From NCBI GenBank assembly GCA_905331475.1, contig CAJNYU010000350.1:1-64000 (forward strand): a stretch of 64,000 bases of DNA, written 5' to 3'. The DNA comes from Rotaria socialis (lineage: Eukaryota > Rotifera > Eurotatoria > Philodinida > Philodinidae). Below, one piece after another: positions 34,385 to 48,320 of the stretch (positions are counted from its first letter, which is position 1; the number at the start of each line of letters is the position of its first letter). A model generated the notes under the pieces. It saw nothing but the letters and a program-made list of their open reading frames with translations, made no database searches and had not been told where the DNA came from. Both the position numbers and the translations under genes were made by a program.

Positions 34385-37300
34385 ATGAATAGTATTTTTT
34401 TTGAAACAATCATTCGCGTTGATATCTTGATTGTCTTCGCAACTATTATCAATTGTGGTTTTTCGGTCAGTGTTCCAAAAAAAGGTGATGTATTCACTGT
34501 TAATATTACTATGAACAATTTTCAAACAACACAAGTAAATATATAATTACCAAAAAGAAGATAGCTATACTTTTATTTGTTATTCTCTAGGAAGATGAAT
34601 ATGCATATGTTCAATATAAATTACCCGACGAAGAATTGTTCATAGGTAAATTGATAATTTCAATTTCACAAAACCTACTGCTGATTTTCATTTTAGTTGG
34701 ATATTTACCGTTGATCAATATGAATTCAGCTCATCATATGTTAACATACGCATGTGCAGAACCAGGTTCTGGTGACAAGTTCTGGTTAGTATCTGTTTCT
34801 TTTTCTGATATCGTGTTAAAATCCGTTTATATTTACTATATAGGAAAGGAGGTCCGACATGTATTGGTCAGCAAATGATTATTCATGGATGGGCTCGTAA
34901 TGCACCTCCATTAACGCTACCTGAAAGTATTTGAACTTTAATAGATCTATGGAAAACTAAAAAGAACTATATTTTATACTTAGACGTAGGATTTCATGTT
35001 GGACGTAATACTCCCTACAAGTACGTCGTCATTAATATTCATTATTTATCAATTTTGAAAAATGATTATTCTGGAAATCAATTAATTATGACTCGAAAAC
35101 CGTATATATTAGTTTCAATAAATAAAATTCTTTTTTTTTGTCATGAAATGACCTTTTATTTTAGACTTATATATCATGCAGGTGTTATGCTAGGTGGTTC
35201 AGACCTGATCTATTTGCAACCAAAAACAAATTGTAAGTGTATTGATGTATACTAGTTGCCATTCACTGAATGAAATATAAGTTTATCCGAGATTATAAAA
35301 CGCGCTTTTCATTCACATTTAGCTACTCGTACTCCTTTCTCGTGTCAATACAACGGACCGCCGATTTCTATTTTTGCTGTTCGTGTTCATGCTCATCAAT
35401 GGGGTTTGTAATTTTTTTTCTTGCATTTATTTGTAATTCATTTGATTTCTATATTCTAGGACGAGTTAATTCTTTGTATAGAGTACGTAATGGAGAGATT
35501 TCACAAATAGTTAAAGGTGATCCACAATGGCCCCAATCATTCTATCCACTTGCATCACCTGTCGATATTCAGAATAATGACTATGTTATTGGTCAATGTA
35601 TTTATGATAATACTGAGAATCGCGTTGTTACTGTCGGGTAAGATATTTCTTTTTCTTTATAATATAGAGAGTGACCAAAAATTTATCAGTAATGAAGAAA
35701 TTCATACAATTTCAATACACTTATAAAGCATATTCTAATATTTTCATTAATCTATTTGAAGGAATCGAAGTCCAATCAATTTCTCTGAAAGATTACTCTT
35801 ACTAATATTGTAGAGAAGGTAGGATGACATACTGAACGACATATAATTTGAAACTTTTCGATGGCAACAATGACACAGATCATTTCTCTAGTGTTTGCTC
35901 AAATTTTCGGCTTTATTGAACGTTGTTTGACTGATTTTAAAAGGATCGAACTGATTATTGATTTATCTCATAGCTTATTATTTGTAATTCCTCTAAAATT
36001 CCAATATCTATGAGAAAAATTAGCTACTTTCCGATTTACTATAACTCATGGGTAATACAAACTGATGATTTTGTTATGTTTTCACAAGAACATACGGTTG
36101 AAAATAGAACTAACATTTATAGTTTGACTGAAAAGCTAAAATCATATTGTGTCTATTAGAATGATGAAGAACCGAAGAAACATTCGAAAAAAATGGTGTA
36201 TATCTTTGTTGATATACAATAAAATAGTTCTTTTTTATTGTAGTCAAAAAGTGCAATGTTTCAAACACTTTCAATAAAATTTTCTGAAAGGATAGCTAAT
36301 AATTGACATGGCTACTATTTTGATTAGAAGAGAGAAAAATAATTTTGGGGTAAGTTTGAAAGGTCTACTGGAGTTGAATGCATCTGTTAAGTGATAATTC
36401 TTTTTGAATACATTAAATTTATAGTATAATATTGATTGAATTCACTAGATCAACGCATAGAGATGAAATGTGCAATGTATATTCAATGTATTCATACGAC
36501 TCGACAATACAATCCAGTAATGGGAAAACAATGAACTCGCCTCCAATTCAAATGTGCTGGGATAATGCTTTCAGCACGGTTGCTCGGTAAAATATATAAA
36601 ACTAATTCAACTACGTAGAGAAATTACATACAACGAGACTTAACATTGAAATTTTGCAACCTTTTCTATGCTAAAAATAATGCATATTATTATTCTATTT
36701 CAAATAGTACAAGTACTGTTATTTGAATCTTTAAAATGCAAGACGTCTGTTTTTTCTTGAATTGAGTACATGAATTTCGAATTGGTAGGAGGAGTAGCAG
36801 TGTATTTTCAAGACATTTCATTCTGAACTTTTATTTATTTCGTTATTGATTGAATACTTCGTCTTAGGATAGTATGAAATGACTGCAGTACTGTTAAAAA
36901 ATGATAAATAATTGAATAAAATACCATAGAATTCATATCAGTTCTAGTAGATACTTATTGGTCTGCATTTATAATTAACAAAATTTGTTGCGTTAGGGAT
37001 TTTTAAAACTTTGACATTAGACATACGAGACATTGCTACTACACTTGTTTGTAATTAAACTTTGTTACAAGACAAAAGCAATTTCCTCATTCATACATAG
37101 ATCTCAGAATCATATTCACATTTGAATAATTGTGATAATAGATCAGAATTAAAAAAATAAACATTATTTTTTTTGCTTAGTCTTATTCCTGCAGACAGTG
37201 AAATTCCTCCACTTAAGCCACCTGAAATTAGTGGAGCACCTAGTGGTCCTCATGCTCATTCTGAACATGGAGTGAATACATTTACAGGTAATTTGATTAT

Positions 37301-39848
37301 TGCAAGGTGTTTTGTTTTTCTTAATAACTAGATGTATATATGAATACAATCAGCAAATGGTGATTCACCCTATGAAGATTATATAGATAAAGTCGAAAAT
37401 ATGCGTCACCGTAACAATGAAGCTGATCATTTTGATATAAATAAAATTTTATCACAGATTGGTTTACCCGACTATGAATATGTTGATGCACAAAACTATG
37501 ATTATTTGTTACCAAATCATTTAACATATGGAAAAGGACAAACAGTCAAACTACATAATGCAAAACTAATGAGCTGTGAGAATCGATATTGTATCTCGTC
37601 TGTTCTATCTTTTGTCATCGTTTTGCATAATAGAATTTTATTAATAACTTTGAAAAATACCTAGAAAGCCAAAATAATTCATTTACGTTTAGCTGACTTA
37701 TATACAAACGTAGAAACTTGGCCCGATGTTAAATCGTTACCTGCTCAACTTGGTGAAGTAGGTGGCATTGCATTAAATAATGCAAATAATGAGCTCGTCG
37801 TATTTCATCGTGGATCTCGCAATTGGGAATTTAAGTAAGACTACAATGCTTTTTTCAAAGGATCAGCTTCTTTATTTTTATCGTTTTTCTTTCTATAATA
37901 GATATTTTGATGCATACCGCTTTCGTAATGAAGTCTATGGCCCGATTGAAGACGCTGTTCTCGTTCATGTTGACACTCGTACAGGACAAACTAAATATCG
38001 ATGGGGTGCTAAAATGTTTTACATGCCACACGGATTAACAATAGATCACGAAGGCAATTTTTGGTTAACGGATGTTGCTATGCATCAAGTTTTGATGTTT
38101 CAACCAAATAATTTAACTCATCCAGCATTGACTGTTGGAGAAAAATTCCGATCTGGTGCAGGACCAAGTCGACTTTGTCGACCAGCTGATACTGCTGTAA
38201 TGAAAAATGGAGATTTTTTTGTTGCCGACGGGTAAACTACAATGGAGTAAAGGAATTTAGAAAAGGTTCAGCTCCTATTTTGTTCTAGCTATTGCAATAG
38301 TCGAATTATTAAATTTAATCGTAAAGGAGAATATCTAATGGAATGGGGTTCATCCATGACAACAAAGGTTGACAGTAAGTTTGTTTTGAATTTCATGATT
38401 CAATAGTCATTTTTGTTTAGATAATGAATAATATCTTTGACTTTTTAACTATTAGGATTAGGTTTTTTTTAACTAGAAACAGAATTAAAATATCATTTCA
38501 TTGGTTATTTTCTAAGCATGAGAGAAGAAATTCTCGTAGACTAAATCATTATTTTGGAATCTGATCGTCGTACTTATAATTTGGGTCAATTTTTAATTTG
38601 AAATTTCATGAATGATAATAAAAAACTTGATATTATTATGCTGAAAACTATTTTGATCGAGAAAAGTAAAATTTAACCATACCATTCATATAATTGAATT
38701 ATATTCTTGATAAACATACAAATAAAATTGGCTTAATTTTTAGTTCAATTTCTCTTTATAGGTGATGGTTTTCCACTACCAAATGAATGGAATATTGTTC
38801 ATTCCATAGCATTGAATGAAGATGCACAATTGTTATGTGGTGCTGATCGAGAAAATTTTCGTATTCAGTGTTTTAATTCAACGACAGGAGAATTTCTACG
38901 ACAAATACGTGTTGAGAAAAAAGATCAGATTGGTGCAATTTATGCGATTGAATTTGTACCAGACGCTAATGGTTCGACATCAAAAATGAGATAATAGATT
39001 TAAATGAAACCTTTTACATGATTTTATTTTTAAGAAACAATTTTATTTGCTGTGACGGGTGGAGTACAAACATCAAATAAAAAAGTTTACATGGTTGATG
39101 CATCAACCGGAGATATTTTAACATCGTTTGATTCGAACCCAGTAAGTTTATTGTTATAATCATATCATGAAATCTAAATGATTGATTTTCTCTTTACAAG
39201 CATTTGATAAGTCCACATGATATTACTGTATCAGCAAATGCTCGTGAAATATATGTTGGTGAATTAGCATCATCACCTGCTAATGCCTTACATAAATTCG
39301 AATTATCTAAACATACAGGTAAAAATTATTTATTACTTTTAATATTCGATTTATTTTTCCATTAATTAGATCTTCCAACAGAAATATTCAGTAGACGATT
39401 CAATATCAATCATAAAAATTTTCGTACTTCCGTAATCATAATGGCTGCGTTTGCTATTCCAGTACTAGCTTCTGTGATTATTGGATGCATTATTCGAATA
39501 AGAAATTTGCGTATGAATCTATTCTTTTTTTCTTCTCAGAAAGATATTTTACGAACAATTTTGTTTTTCATAGGTAAAATTAATCGTTTGAATGCATTCC
39601 TCGATGATGTGAAAAGCCGTGATACAAGTTATAGTTCAGTTCTCGGTGGTTGGATGAATCGAAGAAAAGGTTTTTCAAGGTTAGAACAATATTCCGATGG
39701 AGAAAATGAACTACTAGATACCAATGCTGGTGATGATTCGAATAATAACTCTGGTGATGAACCAATAACTGTTAAAGTAAAACAACAACCAGCAGCGTTG
39801 ACTAATAAAAAAGAGTCTGCTAAATTTCAAATGGCAGAAAATCTTTAA
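34385..39848 (+). CDS. PAM: Bifunctional peptidylglycine alpha-amidating monooxygenase
   Basis: About 17 exons encode both enzyme halves, a membrane anchor and a tail. It starts MNSIFFETIIRVDILIVFAT, a signal sequence. The PHM half keeps its copper ligands: HH in NSAHHMLTYAC, the His of YVVINIHY, HAH in FAVRVHAHQWG, and Met in STHRDEMCNVY. A linker follows (HAHSEHGVNTF, then an acidic stretch). The PAL half keeps FHRGSRNW, KMFYMPHGLTIDHEGNFW, the DGYCNSRIIKF Tyr, IVHSIAL, ADRENFRIQCF and SPHDITV, covering the zinc and catalytic residues. A transmembrane helix (about IIMAAFAIPVLASVIIGCI) and a cytosolic tail with RRKGFSRLEQYSDGENELL close the protein, as in vertebrate PAM. It turns peptidyl-glycine into peptide amides in secretory granules. 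Introns at 35642-36445 and 36591-37182 are the longest. AATAAA at 40018-40023. Confidence 0.95.
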
Positions 39849-42366
39849 ACATTGAATCATTTTCGGCAAGTAACAAAAGGACATCTCACATACGACGAAC
39901 AGTCATGGTTAATTCATAAAATTTTATTTTTCTTTTATTTTTTTCTTCTTCTTTCGTCTACTCACAAGCGAAACTAACTCACATATTGTTTTCTTCTCAA
40001 TTTAATCAAAATAAGCGAATAAACATATTCTAAATCAAAGAACTTTTTTGGAAACTTTATCTAATAAACAAATAAACATGAAAGATCAATATCAACCAAT
40101 GATAATCCGAAGATATCTTAATTTAATCTAAATTTATTTACTAAAAATCTACATAGCTCTTCGTTTCACTGGTTTACTTTTGAAAAGAAAACTTTTAAAA
40201 TGTTTTCAGTATTAATGATCATATAAAATATAGTTTAGAATAGAAGTTAAGTGTTAACTGAAATGCTAGGTCGTATATCGATATTTCTCTTTATGGAAAT
40301 ATTGTTTTTATACTTGAAAGTCTTATTTTTGAAATAACTATAACGATCGTAAGAGTTCAAAACGTTCCTTAAAGAGAAGAAACGAAAAAATGTGACGAAA
40401 TAGTGATCATGAAGATCAAAGCGCATTTTTCTTTGTCATAATTAACATGATAGCAATTAAATTATCACTTTTAATAGTATATCAATATGACAGATTCTAT
40501 TGTTGGAGAAAATTAATTAATACTGAAGGTAAATAATCAAATTTACAAGTTTGAATAAAAGTATGATCTTATATAGTTTATTAAAACAGAAACAGAAACA
40601 GAATGAAAGTATAATGATGAACGAATAAATTTGAAAAATATTGCTCTTTGTTTTCATACATAATTACTAGGCAAAAACACATGATTTGGATTATTGTACA
40701 AAAAGTGTCTTAAATTCGAAAAAGTAATGAACAACATGTTATATATATGGCAGGATTCATATGGATTCGTAATTTGTTTTCTTGCAGTTTGATCACGTCA
40801 TGTTGTTGAGGTTTTTATAAACACCACTTACTGTCAATGATCGTAGATCGCGAGCAGCTTTTTAACTGTTCAATTCGTACCATTCTTTTAAGAACTACTA
40901 TATTCAAGTCTAAAATATCTGATATGATGATTGATTCATATTTGACAAAACGCTGAATACATGGCCATAATTTTCACACATGTGAATAACTCATAGTTGT
41001 TTGAATTCACCAATTATAAATGTGTGAAATGAAATAATGAAATATATTCACAATTAAGACATTAGATAAAGCGTCAAAACCATATTATTATGCTAAAGAA
41101 TTTATTGAGAAAGAGTAGTCGAAAAAAAAGTTCCAGTTCGCAGCAAGTTACATTTTATTTTTTATTAGAAAAATATACATCACCACACTGACTTCATTAT
41201 TAGGTATCGATAGTCAATAAACATGCCGTGTTTTGTTTTCAGAAAAACATAAACAGATTTTTCTAGTAGATGTAGTCAATACTTGTCAGAAATTATTCAA
41301 ATTTAAGCTACTTCAGCAACATGGGTTTTAAAGAAATTCCTACGTTTGTCAGAAACAAATTTCGCAAAACATCTGATTCGAATTTCAATAAAAGATATTA
41401 TCTTTAATGAAAAGATTAATTCATTTTTCTTTTATCCCGGGGATATATTTTAAGTAAAAACCTAGTGCAATACGACTACTAAAATTATGTTACACATATG
41501 AATAAAACGTAACAAAATGCGATAGAGATTCTTATATTTAATTTGCGAAATATAGTAATACGACCTGTCACGCAACAATTGCCGATGCTTGGCCAATGTT
41601 GAGCATAGCATTTCTTGAGCATAAGCCAATAGAACTTATTCATATAAAACTGTTTTATAGATTTTCCTATATACCATATCGATAGATTACATTTGATTTA
41701 GATAAAAACGAGAATAAATGCTAGTACCAAGCTAAAATCAATCGTTTTTTTGCTAAAATGGTAAAAAGAAGGTCTTTTGTCTACTATCATATTTTAAATA
41801 CTACGACGTCATTTAAAAAGGCGGTAGTAATCGATATTTCCTCGTAGATTGAGCTACAGTTTGACGTCAACGGAGCTCCCGTTATTGTAATAATAACTCT
41901 AAAAATTATGCTCTTCAGATGAGTGCCGAAAAGAACTGATGAATGCGTAACCAAGCACTGAGTGACTTACTTTAATGGTACGGCGGTGAATTGTTGTAGA
42001 ACAATACTATAAAAAAAGGATCATATCATTATAAAGCGCGTTGTCTAGCTCACAGAGACAATTGGAAATATTTTGTTCTAAGTAAGAAATTTCTCGAGAA
42101 ACAGAGTTTATGTGATAGGCACCTATCATAGAGGTCATTTTAACTGACTGCATTGCCATCCCTTTCTATCCTTCTAGGGTATAGTCACAGTTTGACCTAA
42201 TGAAATGAAATTTTCACTAAAGGTAGAACTATCACATATCTTACTACAGTATAAGTTACAATCCATTGTGACGTTAAATTAATGAGTTATGACAAGTTGA
42301 ATATCTTTTCTACTCAGTCAATACCAAAGAAATATTTTTTCTTTCAGTTCTAATAAAAACAGAAAG
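39849..42366. other. Intergenic, no gene seen
   Basis: About 2.5 kb between PAM and the NHL-repeat gene. AT-rich with no exon recognised. Two CRE-like sites lie near 41804-41869. Confidence 0.45.
41804..41869. promoter_or_regulatory. Pair of CRE-like sites
   Basis: CGACGTCAT starts at 41804, and the full palindrome TGACGTCA lies at 41862-41869, some 500 bp upstream of the NHL-repeat gene. TGACGTCA is the consensus for CREB/ATF-type bZIP factors. Whether it acts here is unknown. Confidence 0.3.
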
Positions 42367-43969
42367 ATGTTCTTCATTGTTCTTATGATCAGTATCACTT
42401 CATCGATATATGGCGTTTATCAATCGAACATCAAATTTACCTCTATGGGTCTCGAATACACACCAATCAATAATGTTCAATTAATAGCAACGAAATACAT
42501 TCAAACTAAATTTCTCTGTTCAGCAGCATGCAATCAAGAATCATCTTGTCGTATATTCGACTATGACTTGATATCAAAACGATGTCGACTATTTGAAGGT
42601 GATTCTACAACAGGATCTATTAATTTATCATCGTCACCAACATCTATTGTTGGCGTTGTTAGTATTTCATCAAGTATTTATTCATCAATTAATAATCAAC
42701 TTTGCCAAGCATGTAAAGGAAATCGATACGAAGTCTGCTCTGCGGAAACAAACCTATGCCAATATCCAGTACATACATATTGGAATGGATCTCTATGTGC
42801 ATTACAACTATTTGAAAATGGCACATGCGAGTAACAGGATGCCTGCCGTTCGGATTTGAACCTCACTTGTACAACAGATTGTTATGGAAATTTTCCAACA
42901 TGTCTTCCATTATTTTTTGACAGTAAGCACAAAATCATTTATTGTATGAAGTCGTACTCAGTTCAAACTAAAGAGTGAACGAATCGTAGATAAAATATCA
43001 GATAAATTTAATTTAAACTGATTAATTATTCAACTTTATTCATTTATAGACACAACAAATGCATTAACAATGCCCTTCGATATAACGGTAGCTGGCGGGT
43101 GTAATGGCTCATCAAGTACAAACCAAACACTTTTAATTAATCAGGCAGGCATCTTATTAGGCTCCAATAATACATTATACGTCGGAGATAATAGTGATAA
43201 ACTTTATAGTTTCTACATCAACAATCGCACAGGTCATGCACTTAGAAGTTATAGCAGTTGACCGACATTGCTCTATCTCGGCAATAGAACTTCAAATGTT
43301 TATTTTACTGTTATGTATATAAGTCTTGCATTTATATGGCCAACGAATAAAACAATACCATCAAATGGTGTCACCCATTCTAATTGTTCAATGTTTTGGC
43401 TATACTATCCAACTGGAATTGCTGTTGATAGTATGGGAAATGTTTATATTGCGAGTTATTTCTGTAATTGGGTGACTAAATGGGCACCCAATGCTACAAG
43501 TGGAACAGTTATAGCTGGTTCACCTCTAGGTATATCAGGTAGCAATAGTCAATCCTTATATATACCATATGCTCTTGCTTTGAATGAATCTAACTCATTC
43601 ATATACGTAACTGATCGCTATAATCATCGTATACAACGATTTGCTTTGAATGGCACAGGACCGGGAGTGACGGTTGCTGGTGGCAATGGAGCAGGTGTGA
43701 CTGCTAATCAGCTTTATGCCCCAACGGATGTATTTCTTTCCAGAATAGATGGTTCAGTTTACATTGCGGATACTAGCAATAATAGAATTCAAAAATGGCA
43801 AAGAAATGCAACATTCGGAATTACTGTTGCAGGAAATCCCCACGGGATAGCCGGTCAAGCACCATATTTACTGAATAAGACCTATAGTATAGCAATAGAT
43901 TATGAAGAACAATATCTTTATGTATCAGACAGTAATAATAACCGGATTCAACGTTTTTTGCTTCCTTAA
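42367..43969 (+). pseudogene. Secreted PAN/NHL-repeat protein with two in-frame stops
   Basis: Starts MFFIVLMISITSSIYGVYQS, a signal peptide. A PAN/apple-like Cys module follows (CSAACNQESSCRIFDYD, KRCRLFEGD), then a second Cys-rich block. After an intron (about 42922-43050) come NHL repeats forming a beta-propeller: YPTGIAVDSMGNVYIASY, IPYALALNESNSFIYVTDRY with NHRIQRF, APTDVFLSRIDGSVYIADTS with NNRIQKW, and IAIDYEEQYLYVSDSN with NNRIQRF. The frame is interrupted by TAA at 42832-42834 and TGA at 43259-43261, yet coding-like sequence continues on both sides (next residues QDACRSDLNLTC and PTLLYLGNRT). With only these two stops visible, it looks like a recently silenced member of the expanded rotifer NHL family. 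Stop readthrough or sequence error are alternatives. AATAAA at 44096-44101. Confidence 0.75.
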
Positions 43970-44332
43970 AATCTTATATTAATCTTAGACTGCTGATATT
44001 ATGCATGTAATTAATGTGATTTGTTTGCTTGTTTATTAATCATGTTGCTTCTGTTGGTGTGAGATTTTTCTAGACATTGTGCATATGTCTTCAAAAATAA
44101 AAAGAAACAATATTGATGTGACATGCACTCATACAAGAACATGAGCGTCAGAATCATCTGAGCATCTTCAATTGATTGTTTATTTACATGAACTACACGC
44201 TCTTCTCTTCCTCAATATAATAATTGCGATATGTAAAAAAGTTTTGATACTGCTGAGTGGCGAAAGAAAAAACATATAAGAATGACTAATCAATGATACA
44301 ACCCCTATCATGCATCAGAAAAATATGCTTGT
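43970..44332. other. 3' flank of the NHL gene
   Basis: 3' untranslated region and flank, including the polyadenylation signal. No other gene. Confidence 0.5.
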
Positions 44333-44975
44333 TTTTGTGTACTCACTTTTTGAGTACACTATAGAATTGGTCAGTGTGTTCGTCCGGACCGTTTACACGG
44401 TAACTCCTGAAATGCTAATCCGATTGTCATTAAATTTTGTACACCGCATTATTTCATCAATATCTCGGATATCATTATTTTCTATGCAAATATTGACCTA
44501 TTCGAATTTTTGCAAATCAAAATTGTTTTCATAGTAGAAATGAAAATGCAACTATTATATACCACCCGATAGAGAATTTCATGGGCTACAAAATGATGCT
44601 AAACAATAGAGGTAAATATACTGTGTTTGAAATTTCGTCAATATCTCAGTGCCCAGAGCTACAAAAGACTCACGTATAGCGACACTTTGTCTGTATGATA
44701 TGTGTTTATTTCTCATAGAACTAACGTTGTTTCTTTGAAGCAGATAGAAATTGTCAAGAACTCTAAATGATGGTATATTACAGAGGTAAACATGGTGCAT
44801 TTAAGGTTTCCTCAATATCGCACTTTCCGAAAACTATGAAAAACTCATGTATATTGACACTGCTGGTCGCTTCTATTAGATAGTTTGATGAAAATCAATC
44901 TTTCTTCAGCTTCATTTTTGGAAGTACACATAACATTCGGATTTGAATCCAAGGTTTTCACATTTTTTAAAATAT
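44333..44975 (+). repeat. Dispersed repeat, copy 2
   Basis: Starts with the hairpin GTGTACTC, ACTTTTT, GAGTACAC, then TATAGAATTGGTCAGTGTGT and a CGTCCGGACCG run. It ends with AGTACACATAACATTCGGAT and TTTTCACATTTTTTA near 44975. The order, orientation and end phrases match copy 1 at 4245-4760. The body is longer (about 640 against 515 bp) and has diverged, so both copies are old. No coding capacity. Confidence 0.6.
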
Positions 44976-47190
44976 TATTTATGATAATCTTATAATGCTA
45001 ATAATTTGATTTCGTTTATTTTGTGAAAGTATGCGTAGATGGGATTTAGATCGGCATGCACTTCATCTAATTAACATTCATATTTACGCTTATCCATTCA
45101 AGAAAGTTTGGTTATCCACATAAGTATGCTGTAGTTTTCAGCCAAGCCACATACACACACACCATAGTTTCTGTTTAGTTGTGAAATCAATTTTATTTAG
45201 TTTTAATGAATCAATTAGAATTATAAAATATATTGATATTATTGGCCATTAAATAGATGGGATATAAGTGCTATATAAGTCAAGTGATATAATAGATCAA
45301 ACATTTTGTTTTGTATCATTTGGTGTTCCTTCTATTGATTCACATCATGATAATCATTCTATCCCAATAAAAGATAAAACCCGTTTGTTCAGTTGACTTC
45401 AAATACTTCTTAAGAGTTTTCTTTTATTTTCCTCCTATGATTTTAAAAGTATATCAATGAAAGGAAATTCAGCGTATTACATCAATTAAAAAAATATTGT
45501 GAAACATTTTCTTGAATATGATAATGAATTATACATGAATGCTGATAGAATGATAAATTATTTGAGTAGGATATTACAGGAGAAATTTATACGTGCCTAT
45601 CGATTCTTGTTGTTGTTGATTTTTTCTATTTTCTATTTAGGAAATAAGATATCTATTGCTTACCTTTTATCTTTTCTTATTTATCATTTTAGCGAGAATA
45701 AATGAAAATTTACGTACAAAGGACGTTTTATTAATAGAACTGTATGAATGAAATGTGAAAAGTTTTCCTTTTAAAACTGTATTGTATAAAAAAATTGGAT
45801 CTGAATCAAACATTGAATTCGTGCTGAAAGTTCATAACACTGTTTTGCACTGTAAAAGTATATTTGGGTTACATTTGTTCGCTAAGAACAATTTAATTTA
45901 GTATTTATTATATCATTATATTGCTTTTGGAATATTAGAATGAGCACAATTTCCATTGTTGTCTTTAAATCAGTGCCATTTGAAAGGATTCTATTTCTTC
46001 AATGCGTTTTTGCTGTATCTTTGAATTTTTCTCCTTTTCACTTTCTTTCTAGTACACCATAATACTGCCTCTCCCTTTTTCTTGAAGTACTGTCACAAAA
46101 TTATTTATTTCATGTTAGTGATTGATGATATGACACACTAAAATATCTTGAATTATATATAAAATGACAAACAACATGAAATTTATTTCGTATCGAGATG
46201 AAAATCAGTAGCAGATCCATTGGTGGTTAGTCAAAAGAAAAAGGCAATCTCGTGATGATTTGTTAAATACTTATTTTTCTATATTGTGCAAACTTTTACT
46301 TATACGTTAACAATAATAAATGTGCAAATTTTTACTTATTAACTAAAAATAATAAAGACAGAAAACAACGACTGTTGATCTTACTGCCCACTCACTCTCA
46401 CACACTCTCTCTCTCTCTGCCACGATTCATACAATATGAAAGACATTTATTTTACTTGAGAGTTTCACGTTAACTGAGTTGTTGTACTAAGCATATTCAT
46501 AAAAGCAAACGTATTATTTTATCGAACGTAAGTACTAGATAACCCATCTAACTAATTTCTAAAGTATAAATACTATCTCCTCGCCAAACATGGGATTCCC
46601 TTTTTTTCTTCGAATTACCGTAGATCTTGGTTTTTTTTTGTAAATGACGTTCATAAGTATTATAACGCCGCTAAAGTAAAGTCAAGTGTTCTTCTTTTTC
46701 TGTTACATCTTATTGAACTTCTACATTCATAACGGATCACAATCTTCTCATTTTACATCGACGATATCCAAATAATGCGCATGCATTTTTAATGTTTATT
46801 TAGTAAGAATTTTTTGTTGTTTCGGTCTCTCCTGTTTCTCTTTCTGAATTGATTGGTTTGTGAGCCGAAATGAAGAATAGCAACAGTAAAAAAAACAGTT
46901 TAAACTATACGTACTCAAGTTTTCGATGGTAAGATGAGTGTATAGTCGAGCACAAGCCATTCGTCATCATCTATTCCCATAGTTAGCGTGAAAAAGACAA
47001 AGAGAAACAGGGAGAAAGAAACAAAGTAACACACAGCACTGATGTTCGAGTATTTTTACGACTTGTCAATGAGGACGATTACAAAAAATGCAGTTTGATC
47101 ACAACAAACCCTTGCAATATAATTTAAGCTGATTTTTTCAAGAATATTCAGCTCATTAAATTTCTTTTTTTTCATTTGAAAAGGTAAAAT
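44976..47190. other. Intergenic, no gene seen
   Basis: About 2.2 kb of AT-rich sequence. A CT-rich microsatellite lies near 46398-46419. No exon-like block was recognised; the frame at 45499-45705 has no domain. Confidence 0.4.
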
Positions 47191-48320
47191 ATGTTTGCTT
47201 CAAAACCAGTAGTATCATCGTCTAATCCATCTAGTCTACATTTACCCACTGTTTCATCAAAAATACATCGACGTCGTGGTCGACATTCTCCTACTCTATC
47301 ACATACTTCAATGGCATCCGCAACAACATCAACGAGTGTTTCCGAAAACGTTTCAGCCTTAAAAGCTAAATATATTGATTATGCAATGTGGCTGAAAGCA
47401 TCGTCCAGACAAAACCGTGAACCGATATTTACACATGAGTTATTAAAGCATTCGTTGTGTGAAATGGGTATTGATTCAACACAAGCCGAGCAACTTGTAT
47501 CAACATGCTCTTGGTATGTATATCAATTTCAAAAAGAACTAGAAGTTGATACTGAACAATACGACACATCGATAATAACAGAAACAAAAGCACCTCAGCA
47601 ATCGCCCAGAAAGCGAAATAAAAAAGCGCGCAAAACTAAATTAAAGAAAAATATTCCTCCCAGAGGACATTCGTCAGAATCAGCAACAACAATAACTTCA
47701 ATAAATAAAGGTTAAACAGTTAGCAAAAACAGCTTAGAAAAAAACTAATCAGATTACTTTTCTTTTGTTTTTCAGAGAATATTATTTCAGCAGAAATATC
47801 ATCACCAACACGAAATAAATTTTCTGTTTTACCAGCTATACAGCCTTCTGAACCTCTCACATCGCCACGATCTCGTCATGTTGATTTTAATAATGAACAA
47901 TTACTTTCAGAAACAATAGGAAAACAAAAACCGTCACATTGGCGATCAGCTATGTTAAAAACAAGAATTTTACCCAAACTTAGACAATTAGATATAGAAT
48001 CATCCACCAATAATCATCATGATACGACACCGGAAACTACACCGATTGATTTGGATTTATCGAATTCACAGAAAACTTTTCATCAACATGGTCAAGTTGG
48101 TGGTCATCATACTCGATCAATACTACGTAAACAAAATGGTTCATCTTCATCTATTATATCAACAGAAGTCGATTATAGAAGACATCGAAGTAGAATATTA
48201 ACACCAGCATCAACAACTATCGATGAAATACCATTAGGAACAAGATCACAACGTTTATTTGGCGGAAGTGAATGTTTTGCTCAAATTATGAATGAACTTG
48301 AACAACAAAAACTAATTTAA
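47191..48320 (+). CDS. Unrecognised basic, Ser/Thr-rich protein
   Basis: Two exons, joined by a short intron (about 47711-47776, in frame), encode about 354 aa. Three parts can be seen. Residues 1-50 are Ser-rich with a basic patch (KIHRRRGRHSPT). Residues 55-125 look like a folded helical module: ALKAKYIDYAMWLKASS, FTHELLKHSLCEMGIDSTQA and CSWYVYQFQKEL. A strongly basic stretch follows (PRKRNKKARKTKLKKN), possibly a nuclear localisation signal. The C-terminal half is mostly disordered but holds SRHVDFNNEQ and TRSILRKQN and ends ECFAQIMNELEQQKLI, which may be a conserved motif. I cannot name the family. It is a real gene on the basis of intron position, frame length and an AATAAA signal at 48402-48407. 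Function unknown. Confidence 0.72.
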
